Counted from the stretch's first letter, positions 43,493-53,336 are shown. The stretch is 64,000 bases of DNA from Oscillatoria sp. FACHB-1407 (GCF_014697545.1 NZ_JACJSA010000009.1:1-64000), one strand, 5' to 3'. Notes: generated by a model from the letters alone, not told the origin. Numbers and translations are program-made.

Positions 43493-44068
43493 ATGACACA
43501 ACTGCTGCAAAAATCGACGGACCAGCGCATTGTCATCCAGGGAACTTGGGAGAAATTTAAGCTGATTCAGCAAGGCTTTGAAGAAACTCCAGGTGCCAAA
43601 CTGTCTTACTACCAAGAAACAATCGAAATTCTCATGCCAGGAGAAGATCACGAATTCTTTTCTCATGTCATTGGCTATCTACTGACGACTTTTTTCTTAA
43701 AAACTGGGATTCCTTTCAAGCCAACAGGAGCAAAGACTCAAGAACAGGAAAGACAAGCGTCAGTCCAAGCAGATCAGTCTTATTGCATTGGCGAATCTAA
43801 ACCCATTCCTGACCTATCAATTGAGGTCATTTTTAGCAGCGGTGGCAATAAACTGGCACGCTATCAGGCTCTAGGGGTTCCTGAAGTTTGGCTGTGGGAG
43901 GATGGCACTCTGAGCCTGTTTCATTGGCGTAACCAGGGTTATGAAGCGATCGCTCGCAGTGAGCTACCCGGATTAGAGCACCTCGATATCGATTTACTCA
44001 AACGCTGCATCTTGATGGCTGAGCCAGATTTTGCAGCAGCGGTTCAAGCGTTTCAGCAGGAAATTTGA
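43493..44068 (+). CDS. Uma2-family (DUF820) putative endonuclease
   Basis: 191 residues from ATG 43493 (the frame opens at 43460). This PD-(D/E)xK-like family is expanded in cyanobacteria. It shows KLSYYQETIEILMPGEDHEFFSHVIGYLL, the middle segment KPIPDLSIEVIFSSGG and the conserved KLARYQALGVPEVWLWEDGTLSLFHW, which together give the D...E-x-K-type arrangement. Biochemical function is not established; copies are frequently dispersed like mobile or selfish genes. It is located upstream of chlB in the same direction, but separated by 466 bp. It probably has no link to chlorophyll synthesis. Confidence 0.85.
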   Translation: MTQLLQKSTDQRIVIQGTWEKFKLIQQGFEETPGAKLSYYQETIEILMPGEDHEFFSHVIGYLLTTFFLKTGIPFKPTGAKTQEQERQASVQADQSYCIGESKPIPDLSIEVIFSSGGNKLARYQALGVPEVWLWEDGTLSLFHWRNQGYEAIARSELPGLEHLDIDLLKRCILMAEPDFAAAVQAFQQEI

Positions 44069-44534
44069 GAAGCAGATTTAGTTGCGATCGCCACAACTTA
44101 TTGGCAATCATTCTTAGAAATGGGTTCTTTAGCTTGACTTCGTCACTTGATGGTGTAGGCGATCGGCTCCAACCACCATTGAACGAAATTTCCAAAGAGG
44201 TTAGCTTGCCAGGAACTAGAAAAGAGTTTGAGTTCTGTCACAACTCATTAAGAATCGTGTCAGGTAATTGAATCAGAATTGTTAGGAAGAAATTTCAAAA
44301 GATTTGATACGTAAAGGGTTGAGCGATCGCCCCCACCTCTTCTTCAACAATCTTTTCGATTCGTATCCGCTCACAAACTCGACATCTTTGAGACAATCAA
44401 GGGCAATAGCCTATAGCCTCGTTCGTTAACAAATTCTGGTTAACCCCTGTTTAGTAAACAGCTTCGTTAACAGCCACCGTTAACAGTCAGCCTCATCGGT
44501 CAGCCGACCCTTATTTCAACGGAGACTCCCTGAT
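44069..44534. other. Intergenic region upstream of chlB
   Basis: 466 bp. Most of it shows no gene. The last 110 bp hold the symmetric GTTAAC array at 44425-44484 and a GGAG ribosome site before the chlB ATG. Confidence 0.6.
44425..44484. promoter_or_regulatory. Symmetric GTTAAC operator-like array upstream of chlB
   Basis: Four GTTAAC hexamers (44425, 44439, 44466, 44479) flank a perfect 15-base dyad CTGTTTA-G-TAAACAG (44447-44461). Relative to the dyad centre the sites lie about 27 and 13 bases to the left and about 14 and 27 bases to the right. The array ends 50 bases before the chlB ATG. Confidence 0.55.
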
Positions 44535-46061
44535 ATGAAATTGGCTTACTGGATGTATGCAGGACCCGCCCACATCGGCACCCTCCGCATTGCCAGTTCC
44601 TTTAAAAACGTCCACGCCATCATGCATGCACCACTGGGCGATGACTACTTCAACGTCATGCGCTCCATGCTAGAGCGTGAGCGTGACTTTACCCCTGTCA
44701 CCACCAGCGTTGTCGATCGCCATGTGTTAGCGCGGGGTTCGCAAGAAAAGGTCGTAGATAACATCACTCGTAAGGATCAGGAAGAATCTCCTGATCTAAT
44801 TGTGTTGACTCCCACCTGTACCTCCAGCATTTTGCAGGAGGATTTGCAGAACTTTGTTCAACGTGCCCAGCTTGAGTCTAAGGGCGATGTGATGTTGGCA
44901 GATGTCAACCACTATCGAGCTAATGAGCTACAAGCTGCCGATCGCACCTTGCATCAAATCGTGCAATTTTACATTGAGAAAGCCCGCAAAAAAGGGGAAC
45001 TGCCAGTTGGCAAAACCGAAAAGCCATCGGTCAACATCATTGGTACGACCACGATGGGGTTTCATAATCAGCATGATTGTCGCGAATTGCGGAAGCTCAT
45101 GGCGGATCTGGGAATTGAGATTAACGCCGTGATCCCGGATGGGGCAACGGTTCACGAGTTGAAGAAGCTGCCACAAGCATGGTTTAACCTGGTGCCTTAT
45201 CGAGAAATTGGGCTGTTGGCAGCCAATTATCTCAAAGAAGAATTTGGCATTCCCTGTATCGACATTACGCCGATGGGAGTCGTTGAAACCGCCCGATGTC
45301 TGCGAGCGATTCAAAAGGTGTTGAATGAGCAGGGAGCTAATGTCAATTACGAGGATTACATCAACGAGCAAACCTTGTTTGTCTCGCAAGCCGCCTGGTT
45401 CTCTCGCTCCATCGACTGCCAAAACCTGACGGGGAAAAAAGCCGTTGTGTTTGGGGATAACACCCATGCGGCGGCAATTACTAAAGTCCTGGCACGGGAG
45501 ATGGGCATCCATGTGGTCTGGGCAGGCACTTACTGCAAGTACGATGCCGATTGGTTCCGGGAGCAGGTCAAAGACTATTGCGACGAAGTTATCATCAGTG
45601 ACGACAATGGCGCAATTGGGGATGCGATCGCCCGTGCAGAACCTGCGGCCATCTTTGGCACCCAGATGGAACGCCATGTAGGCAAGCGGTTGGATATTCC
45701 CTGCGGTGTGATTGCGGCTCCCATCCACATTCAGAACTTCCCCATCGGTTACAAACCGTTTGTGGGCTATGAAGGGAGCAACCAGATCGTCGATTTGATC
45801 TACAACTCCTTTACGTTAGGAATGGAAGATCATCTGCTAGAGATCTTTGGCGGCCATGACACTAAAGAAGTCGTGACAAAAACGATCTCAGCCGATTCAG
45901 ATCTCAGTTGGACTCGTGAAGCACAGACGGAACTTAACAAAGTGCCCGGATTTGTGCGGAGTAAGGTGAAACGCAACACCGAGAAATTTGCTCGCGATCG
46001 CAACTTGAGCGAAATCACGATTGAAGTGATGTATGCCGCGAAAGAAGCCGTCGGTGCTTAG
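44535..46061 (+). CDS. chlB: Light-independent protochlorophyllide reductase subunit B
   Basis: 508 residues, the normal ChlB length. ChlB with ChlN forms the catalytic component of the dark protochlorophyllide reductase, a nitrogenase-like enzyme; ChlL is the iron protein that feeds electrons. Visible are [20 protein letters not shown] at the start, [36 protein letters not shown] with the Fe-S cluster Cys, [36 protein letters not shown] and [25 protein letters not shown]. The C-terminal tail (SRSKVKRN-like [19 protein letters not shown]) is the ChlB-specific helical domain. It is the only dark-reductase gene here; chlL and chlN are elsewhere. The GGAG site precedes the ATG. Upstream lies the GTTAAC array, a likely regulatory region. 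Confidence 0.97.
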   Translation: MKLAYWMYAGPAHIGTLRIASSFKNVHAIMHAPLGDDYFNVMRSMLERERDFTPVTTSVVDRHVLARGSQEKVVDNITRKDQEESPDLIVLTPTCTSSILQEDLQNFVQRAQLESKGDVMLADVNHYRANELQAADRTLHQIVQFYIEKARKKGELPVGKTEKPSVNIIGTTTMGFHNQHDCRELRKLMADLGIEINAVIPDGATVHELKKLPQAWFNLVPYREIGLLAANYLKEEFGIPCIDITPMGVVETARCLRAIQKVLNEQGANVNYEDYINEQTLFVSQAAWFSRSIDCQNLTGKKAVVFGDNTHAAAITKVLAREMGIHVVWAGTYCKYDADWFREQVKDYCDEVIISDDNGAIGDAIARAEPAAIFGTQMERHVGKRLDIPCGVIAAPIHIQNFPIGYKPFVGYEGSNQIVDLIYNSFTLGMEDHLLEIFGGHDTKEVVTKTISADSDLSWTREAQTELNKVPGFVRSKVKRNTEKFARDRNLSEITIEVMYAAKEAVGA

Positions 46062-46085
46062 GAGATCTCCAGGAGACGAATATCT

Positions 46086-46113
46086 GTAAGGGCGTTTCGC
46101 GAAACGCCCCTAC
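46086..46113. repeat. Dispersed hairpin repeat D, copy 1
   Basis: GTAA then the 20-base palindrome GGGCGTTTCGCGAAACGCCC and CTAC, 25 bases after chlB; a run of six T follows about 20 bases later, so it may terminate chlB. A related copy is at 63254-63281. Confidence 0.6.
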
Positions 46114-46251
46114 CGAAAATGATGGGTCGTTTTTTCTCAGAAATCTCAATTGAATGCAATTTCCTTAAATTCCCTGAAATCTCAAAGATTTCGGGGATTT
46201 GCTTTAAAAATCTCTGTGCTAGTCTATACACAACCTGTTCTGGGTAGTTGC

Positions 46252-47622
46252 ATGAAGACTCAACATTGGGGATGGTTGTTAACGAGTTGTTTGTGGTTAG
46301 CGATCGCTCCAGGTGCCGTTGCTCAAAGTCCATCCCCGACAGCTACAACTCCTACGACTACATCCCCGACGACTACATCTCCAATGCCGTCGCCCATCTC
46401 ACCCCAGGACGAGTTAGAACAACTGCGCGAAGAGAAACGGATGGAGGCGTTGTTAGAAGAAGAGTTAAAGAACAATGCTGGCGTTCGTGATATGGTGCAG
46501 GACGAGGTCGATCGCGCCTACAGTGCCAATACCATTCTGCTCAATATCTTATTAACGGTCTTAACACTCACACCGATTGTGATTGCGATCGCCTCCTTCT
46601 GGTTGCGTCAGGGCATCGTTCAAGAAGCGGTTGCTGAGACGCGAAAAGTATTACGAGAAGAAGTTGAAAAACAATTATCAGAAGAAGCTCATAACAGTGT
46701 TGTAGAGCAAATTGTGTCAGAAACAATCAAGCGACTCCAACAAGAAGAACAACAGGCGAGACAAGCCGTTGAGGAAGTCAAACAACAACTCAATGAGTTA
46801 CAAGTAGAGTTTTCAAAACAACTCTCAATCTTGCAATTACAGACAGCAGAAGCCTTAAATGCACAACCCCTTAAAGCGCAACTCTTGCAAGAAATTGATG
46901 AATTAACACCATCTCCAGCACACGTCGATTCTGTACCAACAGATATTCAGCAACGTATTCAAGAACTGACTGAAGAACTGGTTAAGTTACAGTCAACAAC
47001 ACCTAAGTTACTTCTGACTGCCAGCGATTATGTGAAGCAAGGGGAAGCGTTTTATTTTGAAGGACGCTATCAAGATGCATTGGAATCCTATCGTGAAGCG
47101 ATTCGCCTCAAGTCAGATGATCCTGAAATTTGGATCAATCAAGCCATTAGCCTGCGACGGTTAGGGCAGTATGAGCAAGCGATCGCCTCACATGACAAAG
47201 CAATTGAGTTAAGACCTGACTATCGGAGAGCCTGGTATACCAAGGGTTACACCCTTAGAGTGTATGGGCGATATGAGGACGCGATCGCCTGTTTTGATCG
47301 AGCGATTGAACTTGACCCGCAAGCCTATCGCAGTTGGGATAACCGGGGCAGCATTTTGAAGGAACTGGGTCGCTATGAAGAGGCGATCGCTTCCTACGAC
47401 AAAGCCATTGAAATTCAACCCGATTACGCCAAAGCCTGGAACCACAAAGCTCGCTGCTATGCCCAATGGGGCAAGATTGACCTGGCACTGGAGAGTTTAA
47501 GTAAATCGATTGACCTCAACCCTGAGTATCGGCAGTTAGCCCTGACCGAAGCAGACTTCAACTCAATTCGACAGCATCCTCAATTTGAGGCATTGATTCA
47601 CCCATCTGCCGTGGAGGTCTGA
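46252..47622 (+). CDS. TPR-repeat protein with signal peptide and single membrane helix
   Basis: 456 residues from ATG 46252 (the frame opens at 46150, but only this start gives a clean signal peptide, MKTQHWGWLLTSCLWLAIAP then AVAQ). A Ser/Thr/Pro linker follows, then an acidic helix (EEKRMEALLEEELKN), a membrane segment (about 103-125: LLNILLTVLTLTPIVIAIASFWL) and a long coiled coil (about 130-235, KQLSEEAHNS, QEEQQARQAVEEVKQQLNEL). The C-terminal part has about four tetratricopeptide repeats (GRYQDALESYREAIRLKSDD, GQYEQAIASHDKAIELRPDY, GRYEDAIACFDRAIELDPQA, GRYEEAIASYDKAIEIQPDY). It is likely a membrane-attached scaffold. The partner is unknown. It follows chlB by ~190 bp with hairpin D between them. 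Confidence 0.8.
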   Translation: MKTQHWGWLLTSCLWLAIAPGAVAQSPSPTATTPTTTSPTTTSPMPSPISPQDELEQLREEKRMEALLEEELKNNAGVRDMVQDEVDRAYSANTILLNILLTVLTLTPIVIAIASFWLRQGIVQEAVAETRKVLREEVEKQLSEEAHNSVVEQIVSETIKRLQQEEQQARQAVEEVKQQLNELQVEFSKQLSILQLQTAEALNAQPLKAQLLQEIDELTPSPAHVDSVPTDIQQRIQELTEELVKLQSTTPKLLLTASDYVKQGEAFYFEGRYQDALESYREAIRLKSDDPEIWINQAISLRRLGQYEQAIASHDKAIELRPDYRRAWYTKGYTLRVYGRYEDAIACFDRAIELDPQAYRSWDNRGSILKELGRYEEAIASYDKAIEIQPDYAKAWNHKARCYAQWGKIDLALESLSKSIDLNPEYRQLALTEADFNSIRQHPQFEALIHPSAVEV

Positions 47623-47674
47623 TGGACAGAAGCCAATCGTAATGGGTTTATCGGGCGTTGCTGAACGGAGCTAT

Positions 47675-47735
47675 GAATTGCCTGCTAAGGGGGTTTTGGG
47701 GGAGAATCCCCCAATGCCTGGTTCTCAAACTCATT
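47675..47735 (+). repeat. Dispersed repeat C, copy 2
   Basis: GGGGGAGAATCCCCCAATGC followed by CTGGTTCTCAAACTCATTG, the inverse of 39124-39180. Confidence 0.65.
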
Positions 47736-47760
47736 GAAAGAACAAAGAGGTATATATAGC

Positions 47761-47863
47761 TTTGGCTAGCAATCTTAAGGCAAAGGCAATGGCTCAAACC
47801 CTGATTCTGGGAAAGCTTCCTGACTCGCCTCCGCCCCATCGAATGGGGCTACGGCTATAACCG
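47761..47863 (+). repeat. Dispersed repeat B, copy 2, overlapping a kinase stop codon
   Basis: Matches copies 1 and 3 from AAGGCAAAGGCAATGGCTCA through CCTCCGCCCCATCGAAT to GGCTACGGCTATA. The last bases encode, on the minus strand, the final codon and TAG stop of the kinase gene. Confidence 0.85.
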
Positions 47864-50800
47864 CAAGAGAGTGGCGATCGCCTCTACTAAAACATCTGGT
47901 TCCACAGGTTTGGCAATGTGTTGTTGAAACCCAGCCGCTAAGGCTTGCTGTTGGTCAAATTCGCTGGCATAGGCCGTTAGGGCGATCGCTGGAATGTATC
48001 TCCCTTTGTCTGGGGGCAATTTTCTCACCTGCTGAATCAGCATATATCCATCCATATCTGGCATACCAATGTCGCTGATCAGCAAATCAGGCTGAGTTTG
48101 CTGCAACAGTCTCAATGCCTCCTTAGCGGATTGAACTATGCTCACCTGTGCTCCATAGGTTTCCAAAACCGTTAGCATCAACTCGCGCATGTCGGCTTCA
48201 TCATCCACAACCAGGATTCGCAGCCCAGCCAGGGGATGCTGAGATGAGGTCATTGGGGAGTCAGGGTCTTGCCCTTCGTCAATGGCTTCGCTGCGTCGTC
48301 TGGTTAACAATGGCAATCGCACCGTAAAGGTTGCTCCCTGCCCCTCTCCTGGGCTGTCTGCCTGGATCGTGCCGCCGTGCTGTTCGGTGAGGTGTCGGAC
48401 GATCGCCAGTCCCAGTCCTAACCCACCAAACTTGCGGGTCGTGGCTCCATCCTCTTGCCGGAAGTAGTCAAACACATGGGGCAAGAAGTTGGGGTCAATG
48501 CCCTTTCCAGTGTCAGAGACGGTGATTTGAGCAAAAGCAGGGGAGCCAGAAGAAACGCGATCCATCGCGTCTGTATGGAGGTGAGTTTCCCCTGCTCCCA
48601 TCTGCCATGTCCCACTTTCTACGCCCCATTCCCCATCCCCGACTGGTGCCAACTGCACTTCGACTTGACCCGCATAAGGAGTGAATTTGACTGCGTTGGT
48701 GAGCAAGTTCCAAACGATCTGCTGAAGGCGGGCAGAGTCTCCCCAGACTTCGATGACAGGAGGGCAAGAGGAGGGCAGGGGGAGAGGGGGGGACGCTCCA
48801 TTCAAGCCACGCTCCCACAGGTTCATATTGCCACGCTCCCACTGATTGGCTCCATCGCTGACCACCAATCTCAGGGTAATTCCCTTGGACTCAGCCGCTA
48901 ATCGGACAGTTTCGATCGCCGCTTCGATGATCGTCACCAGGTTAATTGGCTCGACATTGAGAACCATTTTGCCGCGCAAAATCCGGGAGACATCCAACAG
49001 ATCCTCAATCAATTGGGCTTGTAGTTTGGCGTTGCGTTCGATGGTGGCGAGTGCCTGGGCTGTCTTTTCGGGGGTAAAGGTCTGAGTTTGCATCAGCTTT
49101 GTCCAACCGAGAATTGGATTCAGGGGCGATCGCAACTCATGGGACAACACTGCCAGAAATTCATCCTTAATCCGGTTCGCGGCTTGGGCTTCCTCTCGTG
49201 CAGCTTGTTCACGAATTAACAACTGCTCCCGTTCCAATTCAGCTTGCTTGCGCTCAGTGATGTCGGTAGAAACGCCAATCAGCCCAATCACGTTCCCCTG
49301 TTCATCGTGGTGAGGCGATTTGGTCGATAGAAAAGTGCGCGTTCCCTCAGGCAAGACCACCACTTCCTCGAAGACGCTGATCTCACCCGTTTCGATCACG
49401 TGGCGATCGTTCTCATTCACCTGCTCGGCTGTTTCCAGGTTGAGAAAATTCTCTGATGTTGTGCCAATTAGCTGTTCTGCTGGTTTACCTAACAAGCGTA
49501 TAGTAGCCGGATTTGCCATGACTAACCGTCCCTGGCGATCTTTGGCGTAAATCAGGGTCGGGGTTGCCTGGTTGACGGTATTGAGCACAGCGATGCTTTC
49601 TCTGAGTGCTGCTTCAGCTTGTTTGCGCTCAGTGATATCCATCAACACGCCTCGTGTTGCCACCAAGGTGCCATTGGCATCGTAAGTGGAATTGCCTCTG
49701 GCTAAAATCCACCGCACTGTGCCATCTGCCCACAGGGTGCGATATTCGGTTTCAGTGTGAATTGGCTCTACTTGCAGGTCATCCACAACCCCTTGAATCA
49801 TGGGGCGATCGTCTGGATGCACAGCATTGAGAAATACTTGCATCGACATTTCGATATCAATCGGTAGACCAAACATCGCTTTAGCCTGGTCTGTCCAGAC
49901 CAGTTGGTCGCTGGTCACATCCCAAAACCACATCCCTAAATTGGCACTTTCTGTTGCCAGTCGCAGTTGTTCTTCGCTTTGGCGCAGGTCTGCCTCAGCG
50001 TGTTTGCGATCGGTGATATCAAAGCTGGTGCCGACATAGCCCAGCGTCTCTCCAGAGTCACTGAGTCGGGGCAGACCGTAGGATTCGAGCCAGCGATATT
50101 GTCCGTCGGCTCGCATGACTCTTACTTGTCCGTAAAAGGGCCTCTGCGCCCGAAATGCTTCTAAATAGGCGGAAACATACTGATCCAGATCGTCTGGATG
50201 CAAGTCGGGTTGCCAGCCAAATCCCTGTACCTGCTCCAGGGTCTTCCCAAAGAAAGCGAGATAGGCCTGGTTGACAAACTCACACCCCCCATCAGCCCCG
50301 TTGAGCCAGATTAGAGGCGGAGCGCAATCCGCCAACACTCGGAAGCGTTCTTCGCTTTCCCGCAGAGCTTCTTCAGCTTGTTTGCGTTCTGTGATATCAA
50401 ACAGCACCCCAATCGAGCGGATCGGTTCGCCGTTCTGGTCATAGGTGAAGTTGCCGACCGCTGCCAGCCATGCAATTTGCTGATTATCGGCACGGACGAT
50501 TCGATACTCGGCACGATAGAGCCTGCGCTGTTGGCGAGACTGGTGCCATTCCTGCGCGACCCGCTCTGCATCATCGGGATGGATGCGGTTATCCCACATG
50601 GCTTCTGAGGCTTCACCTGTGGGAGTTGGCTCATAGCCCAACATGGTGAAATGGAGGTCTGACCAGATGGCTTTTCCGGTTTTCAGATCTACATCCCAGG
50701 TTGCCATTTGCGCCCCTTCCACTGCCAATCGGAGCCGCTCTTCGCTCTGTCGCAGATCAATCTCAATCTGCTTGGTTTTGGAGACATTAATCGCAGCACC

Positions 50801-52720
50801 CGTAATCCCAATAACCTTGTGATTGGTATCTCGTAAGGGTTCTATCGTTAAGTCGTAGTAGTAGTTCACCCCATCTCTGGTAATTTTGATGTCTTCACGG
50901 ACACCGACTCCCGTGTCGAGCACCCGTTGTTTGATGGTTGTCAGCAGGTCTGCCTCTTCAGGTTGCAAAAAGTCGCGATCGCACTTGCCCAGTATCTCCT
51001 GTGGGTCATACAACACTGGGTTATGGAGCCAGGTATAACGGAGTTCCTGATCCTGGTTAAACACGGTAATGGGAGCATTTTGCAACGCTACCCGCAACCG
51101 CTCTTCGCTCTGACGCAGGGCTTCCTCTGCCTGTCTGCGCTCGGTGATGTCCAGGTCGGTTACGCCAAGCCCGATCACATCTCCATCGGGCAGACACACC
51201 GGGAAATAGTTAATCAAGCAATGCCGCACCAGATCAGCAGGGTTCGTTGCCCCCACCACTTCCTGGTTGAGTCGCGGTGTTTTGGTGTCGATCACCTGCT
51301 GAAAAATGGGTTCCACAATCGGTGCCCACTGGGGCAAGACGTCTCGCAGGGTTCGTCCGATGTGCTCCTCCAGGGGAAGACCGTTGATTGCCGCCAGGGC
51401 CTCATTGGCGTAGATGTACCGCCAGTCTCGGTCAAAGAACACCATGCCAACGGGCGAACTGGCGATAAAGGCATTCAGAATGGTTTCGCTTTGACGTAGG
51501 GCAGCTTCGTTACGCTTGCGATCGCTAATGTCCATAATCGATGCAATCCAGCCAATAACACTGCCGTTGCTGTCTTCGTCGGGAGTATAGACCACATGCA
51601 GGTAGCACACTTCCCCTTTTGTCAGCGAAAATTCGGCTTCATATTCGACGCGATCGCCCTGCAAGACTTGCTCAACGTAGGGACGAATCACCTCGAAGGC
51701 GGTTTCGCCCATCACCTCCACAATCGGCCTGCCGACGATCTCGTCTACCGTCATGCCAACCAATTCAGCGTAGGCAGGATTGGCAGAGAGATAACGTAAA
51801 TCGCGACTGCAACGGGTTAGTCCAATGCCAACGGTTTCTGTTACGTGCTGCAACTCAGCCGATTTGACCGCTAGAGCGGCTTCTGCCTGTTTGCGATCGC
51901 TAATCTCAGCGGCAAACACGGTGATTCCCTGATCGGATGGGTACACACGGTATTCAAACCAGCGATTCCAGGGAAGATGGAGATACTCAAATTGCAGCGA
52001 CACCTGCTCGTACATTGCCCGGTGAAACTGGACGTACACGTCTGTATTCACCGCCTCTGGAAAAAGTTCCCAGTTGTTGTAACCCAGCATGTCGTCCCGC
52101 GACTTGCCCGCCATCTCACAGAGGCGATCGTTGACGTAGGTATAACGCCAGGTGCGATCGAGCATAAAGACCCCATCACTAATGCTGGAGAGAACGGTTT
52201 CTACCCGTTGTCGAGCTATTTCTGCATCGCGATGTAAGATCTGTTCGCGTTGGGTAGCTTGCTGTCGCGCCTGCTCTGCCAGTTTTTCCTGGGTGATGTC
52301 TCGCACCTCGATGATGGTGCCTGTGACCCGCTCACCTTCTCGAATGGGACTAGCTGTATAAGCCACCGGATAAAAGTGACCGTCCTTGTGGACAAAGACT
52401 TCCTCACCCTGCTCCTGGTTGTTTTGGGGAAACGCCCGATCGATCGGGCACTCACACAGGGGATAGGGGCGACCATCAGGACGAGTATGGTGAATCACGT
52501 TATGCAGAGGATGTCCCTGGGTCTCAGCCAGCGTATAACCCGTCAGCGTTTCTGCGGCGGGGTTCATATACACACACTGCTGGTGCTCATCCATGATGAA
52601 GAGGGCAAGCGTGGCATTGTTGCAGACAACTTCTAGCAGACGCTTGTACCAATCAGACGTTTGGGCTGTTTGCGGCAGGCGATGATACTCGCTCAATGGC
52701 ACAATCCGCTCGGATGTCAT
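47855..52720 (-). CDS. Nine-PAS hybrid sensor histidine kinase with C-terminal receiver
   Basis: 1621 residues from ATG 52720 (a GTG at 52786 would add 22). Nine successive PAS/PAC units, each about 115-125 residues and usually ending D-I-T-E-R-K-Q-A-E, occupy roughly the first 1190 residues. Then come the HisKA dimerisation domain with the phosphorylatable His in SHELRSPLNPILGW, an HATPase_c domain (NLLTNAVKFTP, DTGKGIDPNF, GGLGLGLAIV) and a receiver domain with acceptor Asp in LLISDIGMPDMDGY. No transmembrane helix is present, so it is a soluble sensor, probably for redox, gas, light-linked or small-molecule signals. Two low-complexity insertions lie inside the ATPase domain (see findings). 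The stop codon lies in repeat B. It is monocistronic; a shorter related kinase is 5 kb away on the other strand. Confidence 0.92.
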   Translation of the reverse strand: MTSERIVPLSEYHRLPQTAQTSDWYKRLLEVVCNNATLALFIMDEHQQCVYMNPAAETLTGYTLAETQGHPLHNVIHHTRPDGRPYPLCECPIDRAFPQNNQEQGEEVFVHKDGHFYPVAYTASPIREGERVTGTIIEVRDITQEKLAEQARQQATQREQILHRDAEIARQRVETVLSSISDGVFMLDRTWRYTYVNDRLCEMAGKSRDDMLGYNNWELFPEAVNTDVYVQFHRAMYEQVSLQFEYLHLPWNRWFEYRVYPSDQGITVFAAEISDRKQAEAALAVKSAELQHVTETVGIGLTRCSRDLRYLSANPAYAELVGMTVDEIVGRPIVEVMGETAFEVIRPYVEQVLQGDRVEYEAEFSLTKGEVCYLHVVYTPDEDSNGSVIGWIASIMDISDRKRNEAALRQSETILNAFIASSPVGMVFFDRDWRYIYANEALAAINGLPLEEHIGRTLRDVLPQWAPIVEPIFQQVIDTKTPRLNQEVVGATNPADLVRHCLINYFPVCLPDGDVIGLGVTDLDITERRQAEEALRQSEERLRVALQNAPITVFNQDQELRYTWLHNPVLYDPQEILGKCDRDFLQPEEADLLTTIKQRVLDTGVGVREDIKITRDGVNYYYDLTIEPLRDTNHKVIGITGAAINVSKTKQIEIDLRQSEERLRLAVEGAQMATWDVDLKTGKAIWSDLHFTMLGYEPTPTGEASEAMWDNRIHPDDAERVAQEWHQSRQQRRLYRAEYRIVRADNQQIAWLAAVGNFTYDQNGEPIRSIGVLFDITERKQAEEALRESEERFRVLADCAPPLIWLNGADGGCEFVNQAYLAFFGKTLEQVQGFGWQPDLHPDDLDQYVSAYLEAFRAQRPFYGQVRVMRADGQYRWLESYGLPRLSDSGETLGYVGTSFDITDRKHAEADLRQSEEQLRLATESANLGMWFWDVTSDQLVWTDQAKAMFGLPIDIEMSMQVFLNAVHPDDRPMIQGVVDDLQVEPIHTETEYRTLWADGTVRWILARGNSTYDANGTLVATRGVLMDITERKQAEAALRESIAVLNTVNQATPTLIYAKDRQGRLVMANPATIRLLGKPAEQLIGTTSENFLNLETAEQVNENDRHVIETGEISVFEEVVVLPEGTRTFLSTKSPHHDEQGNVIGLIGVSTDITERKQAELEREQLLIREQAAREEAQAANRIKDEFLAVLSHELRSPLNPILGWTKLMQTQTFTPEKTAQALATIERNAKLQAQLIEDLLDVSRILRGKMVLNVEPINLVTIIEAAIETVRLAAESKGITLRLVVSDGANQWERGNMNLWERGLNGASPPLPLPSSCPPVIEVWGDSARLQQIVWNLLTNAVKFTPYAGQVEVQLAPVGDGEWGVESGTWQMGAGETHLHTDAMDRVSSGSPAFAQITVSDTGKGIDPNFLPHVFDYFRQEDGATTRKFGGLGLGLAIVRHLTEQHGGTIQADSPGEGQGATFTVRLPLLTRRRSEAIDEGQDPDSPMTSSQHPLAGLRILVVDDEADMRELMLTVLETYGAQVSIVQSAKEALRLLQQTQPDLLISDIGMPDMDGYMLIQQVRKLPPDKGRYIPAIALTAYASEFDQQQALAAGFQQHIAKPVEPDVLVEAIATLLRL
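48555..48570. repeat. Dispersed palindrome inside the kinase ATPase domain
   Basis: ACGCGAT-CC-ATCGCGT, same core as the palindrome 27920-27939, with matching flank GTCTGTA. It is translated as part of an insertion (AMDRVSS) in the HATPase_c domain. Confidence 0.6.
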
Positions 52721-53140
52721 AGTTGTCTCGTTGCAAGCATTGATCAGGAATAGGTTTGATGGGGGGCTAACCAGCAGACGATTCACAACAACCGTTGCGT
52801 TGCCGTAGTCGTTTCAAATCGCCATTGTTGGGTAGTTGCTGCAAAATATCCCCTCAAATGCTCTACCATTTGGCAGATTTATAAATCTGCCTCCGGAGTG
52901 AATTCGGTGAGGGATAGCAGACTCAAGGGATGACGGGTGAATGGGGCGATCGCCTCCTCAGGATCGCGAATTGATTAAGGTGTAATTCCTGGCGTAGGGG
53001 CGTGCATTCGGTCAAAAGCCCTTGCCATTGTTTCAGAACCCTCTGCCGAATGCCGCGCCCGTACAGGGGGTTGCCATTTTTCAGGTTATTTAATTCATGA
53101 TCCTAAGTACTGTGATTCACAGATAGGGTTTGGAAATAAA

Positions 53141-53218
53141 ACCAGGGGGTATGGGGGCGCAGCCCCAGCCAGGGGTTCTACCCCTGCACCCCGTCCTAAC
53201 CTTAGTGAGTACTGCTAC
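53141..53218. repeat. Dispersed hairpin repeat F, copy 2
   Basis: GGGGGTATGGGGGCGCAGCC then CCAGCCAGGGGTTCTACCCC, ending CTTAGTGAGTACTGCTA; nearly identical to 34469-34546. Confidence 0.85.
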
Positions 53219-53220
53219 AT

Positions 53221-53323
53221 AGCTTTGGTCAGAAAGCTTGAGGCAAAGGCAATGGCTCAAACTCTGATTCTAGGAGAGCTTCCTGACTCGCCTCCGCCCA
53301 TCGAATGTGGCTATGGCTATAGC
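53221..53323 (+). repeat. Dispersed repeat B, copy 3
   Basis: Matches copies at 37458 and 47761 over about 100 bp and starts two bases after repeat F copy 2. It ends 13 bases before the S41 stop codon. Confidence 0.85.
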
Positions 53324-53336
53324 TGTCAAGCCGCAG

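Larger units (their letters stand above)
52721..53336. other. Intergenic region with repeats F and B
   Basis: 616 bp between the kinase (start) and the S41 peptidase gene (stop), both on the minus strand. It contains the kinase leader and promoter (about 52721-52950), then repeat F copy 2 (53141-53218) and repeat B copy 3 (53221-53323) next to each other. No gene is recognised. Confidence 0.6.
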
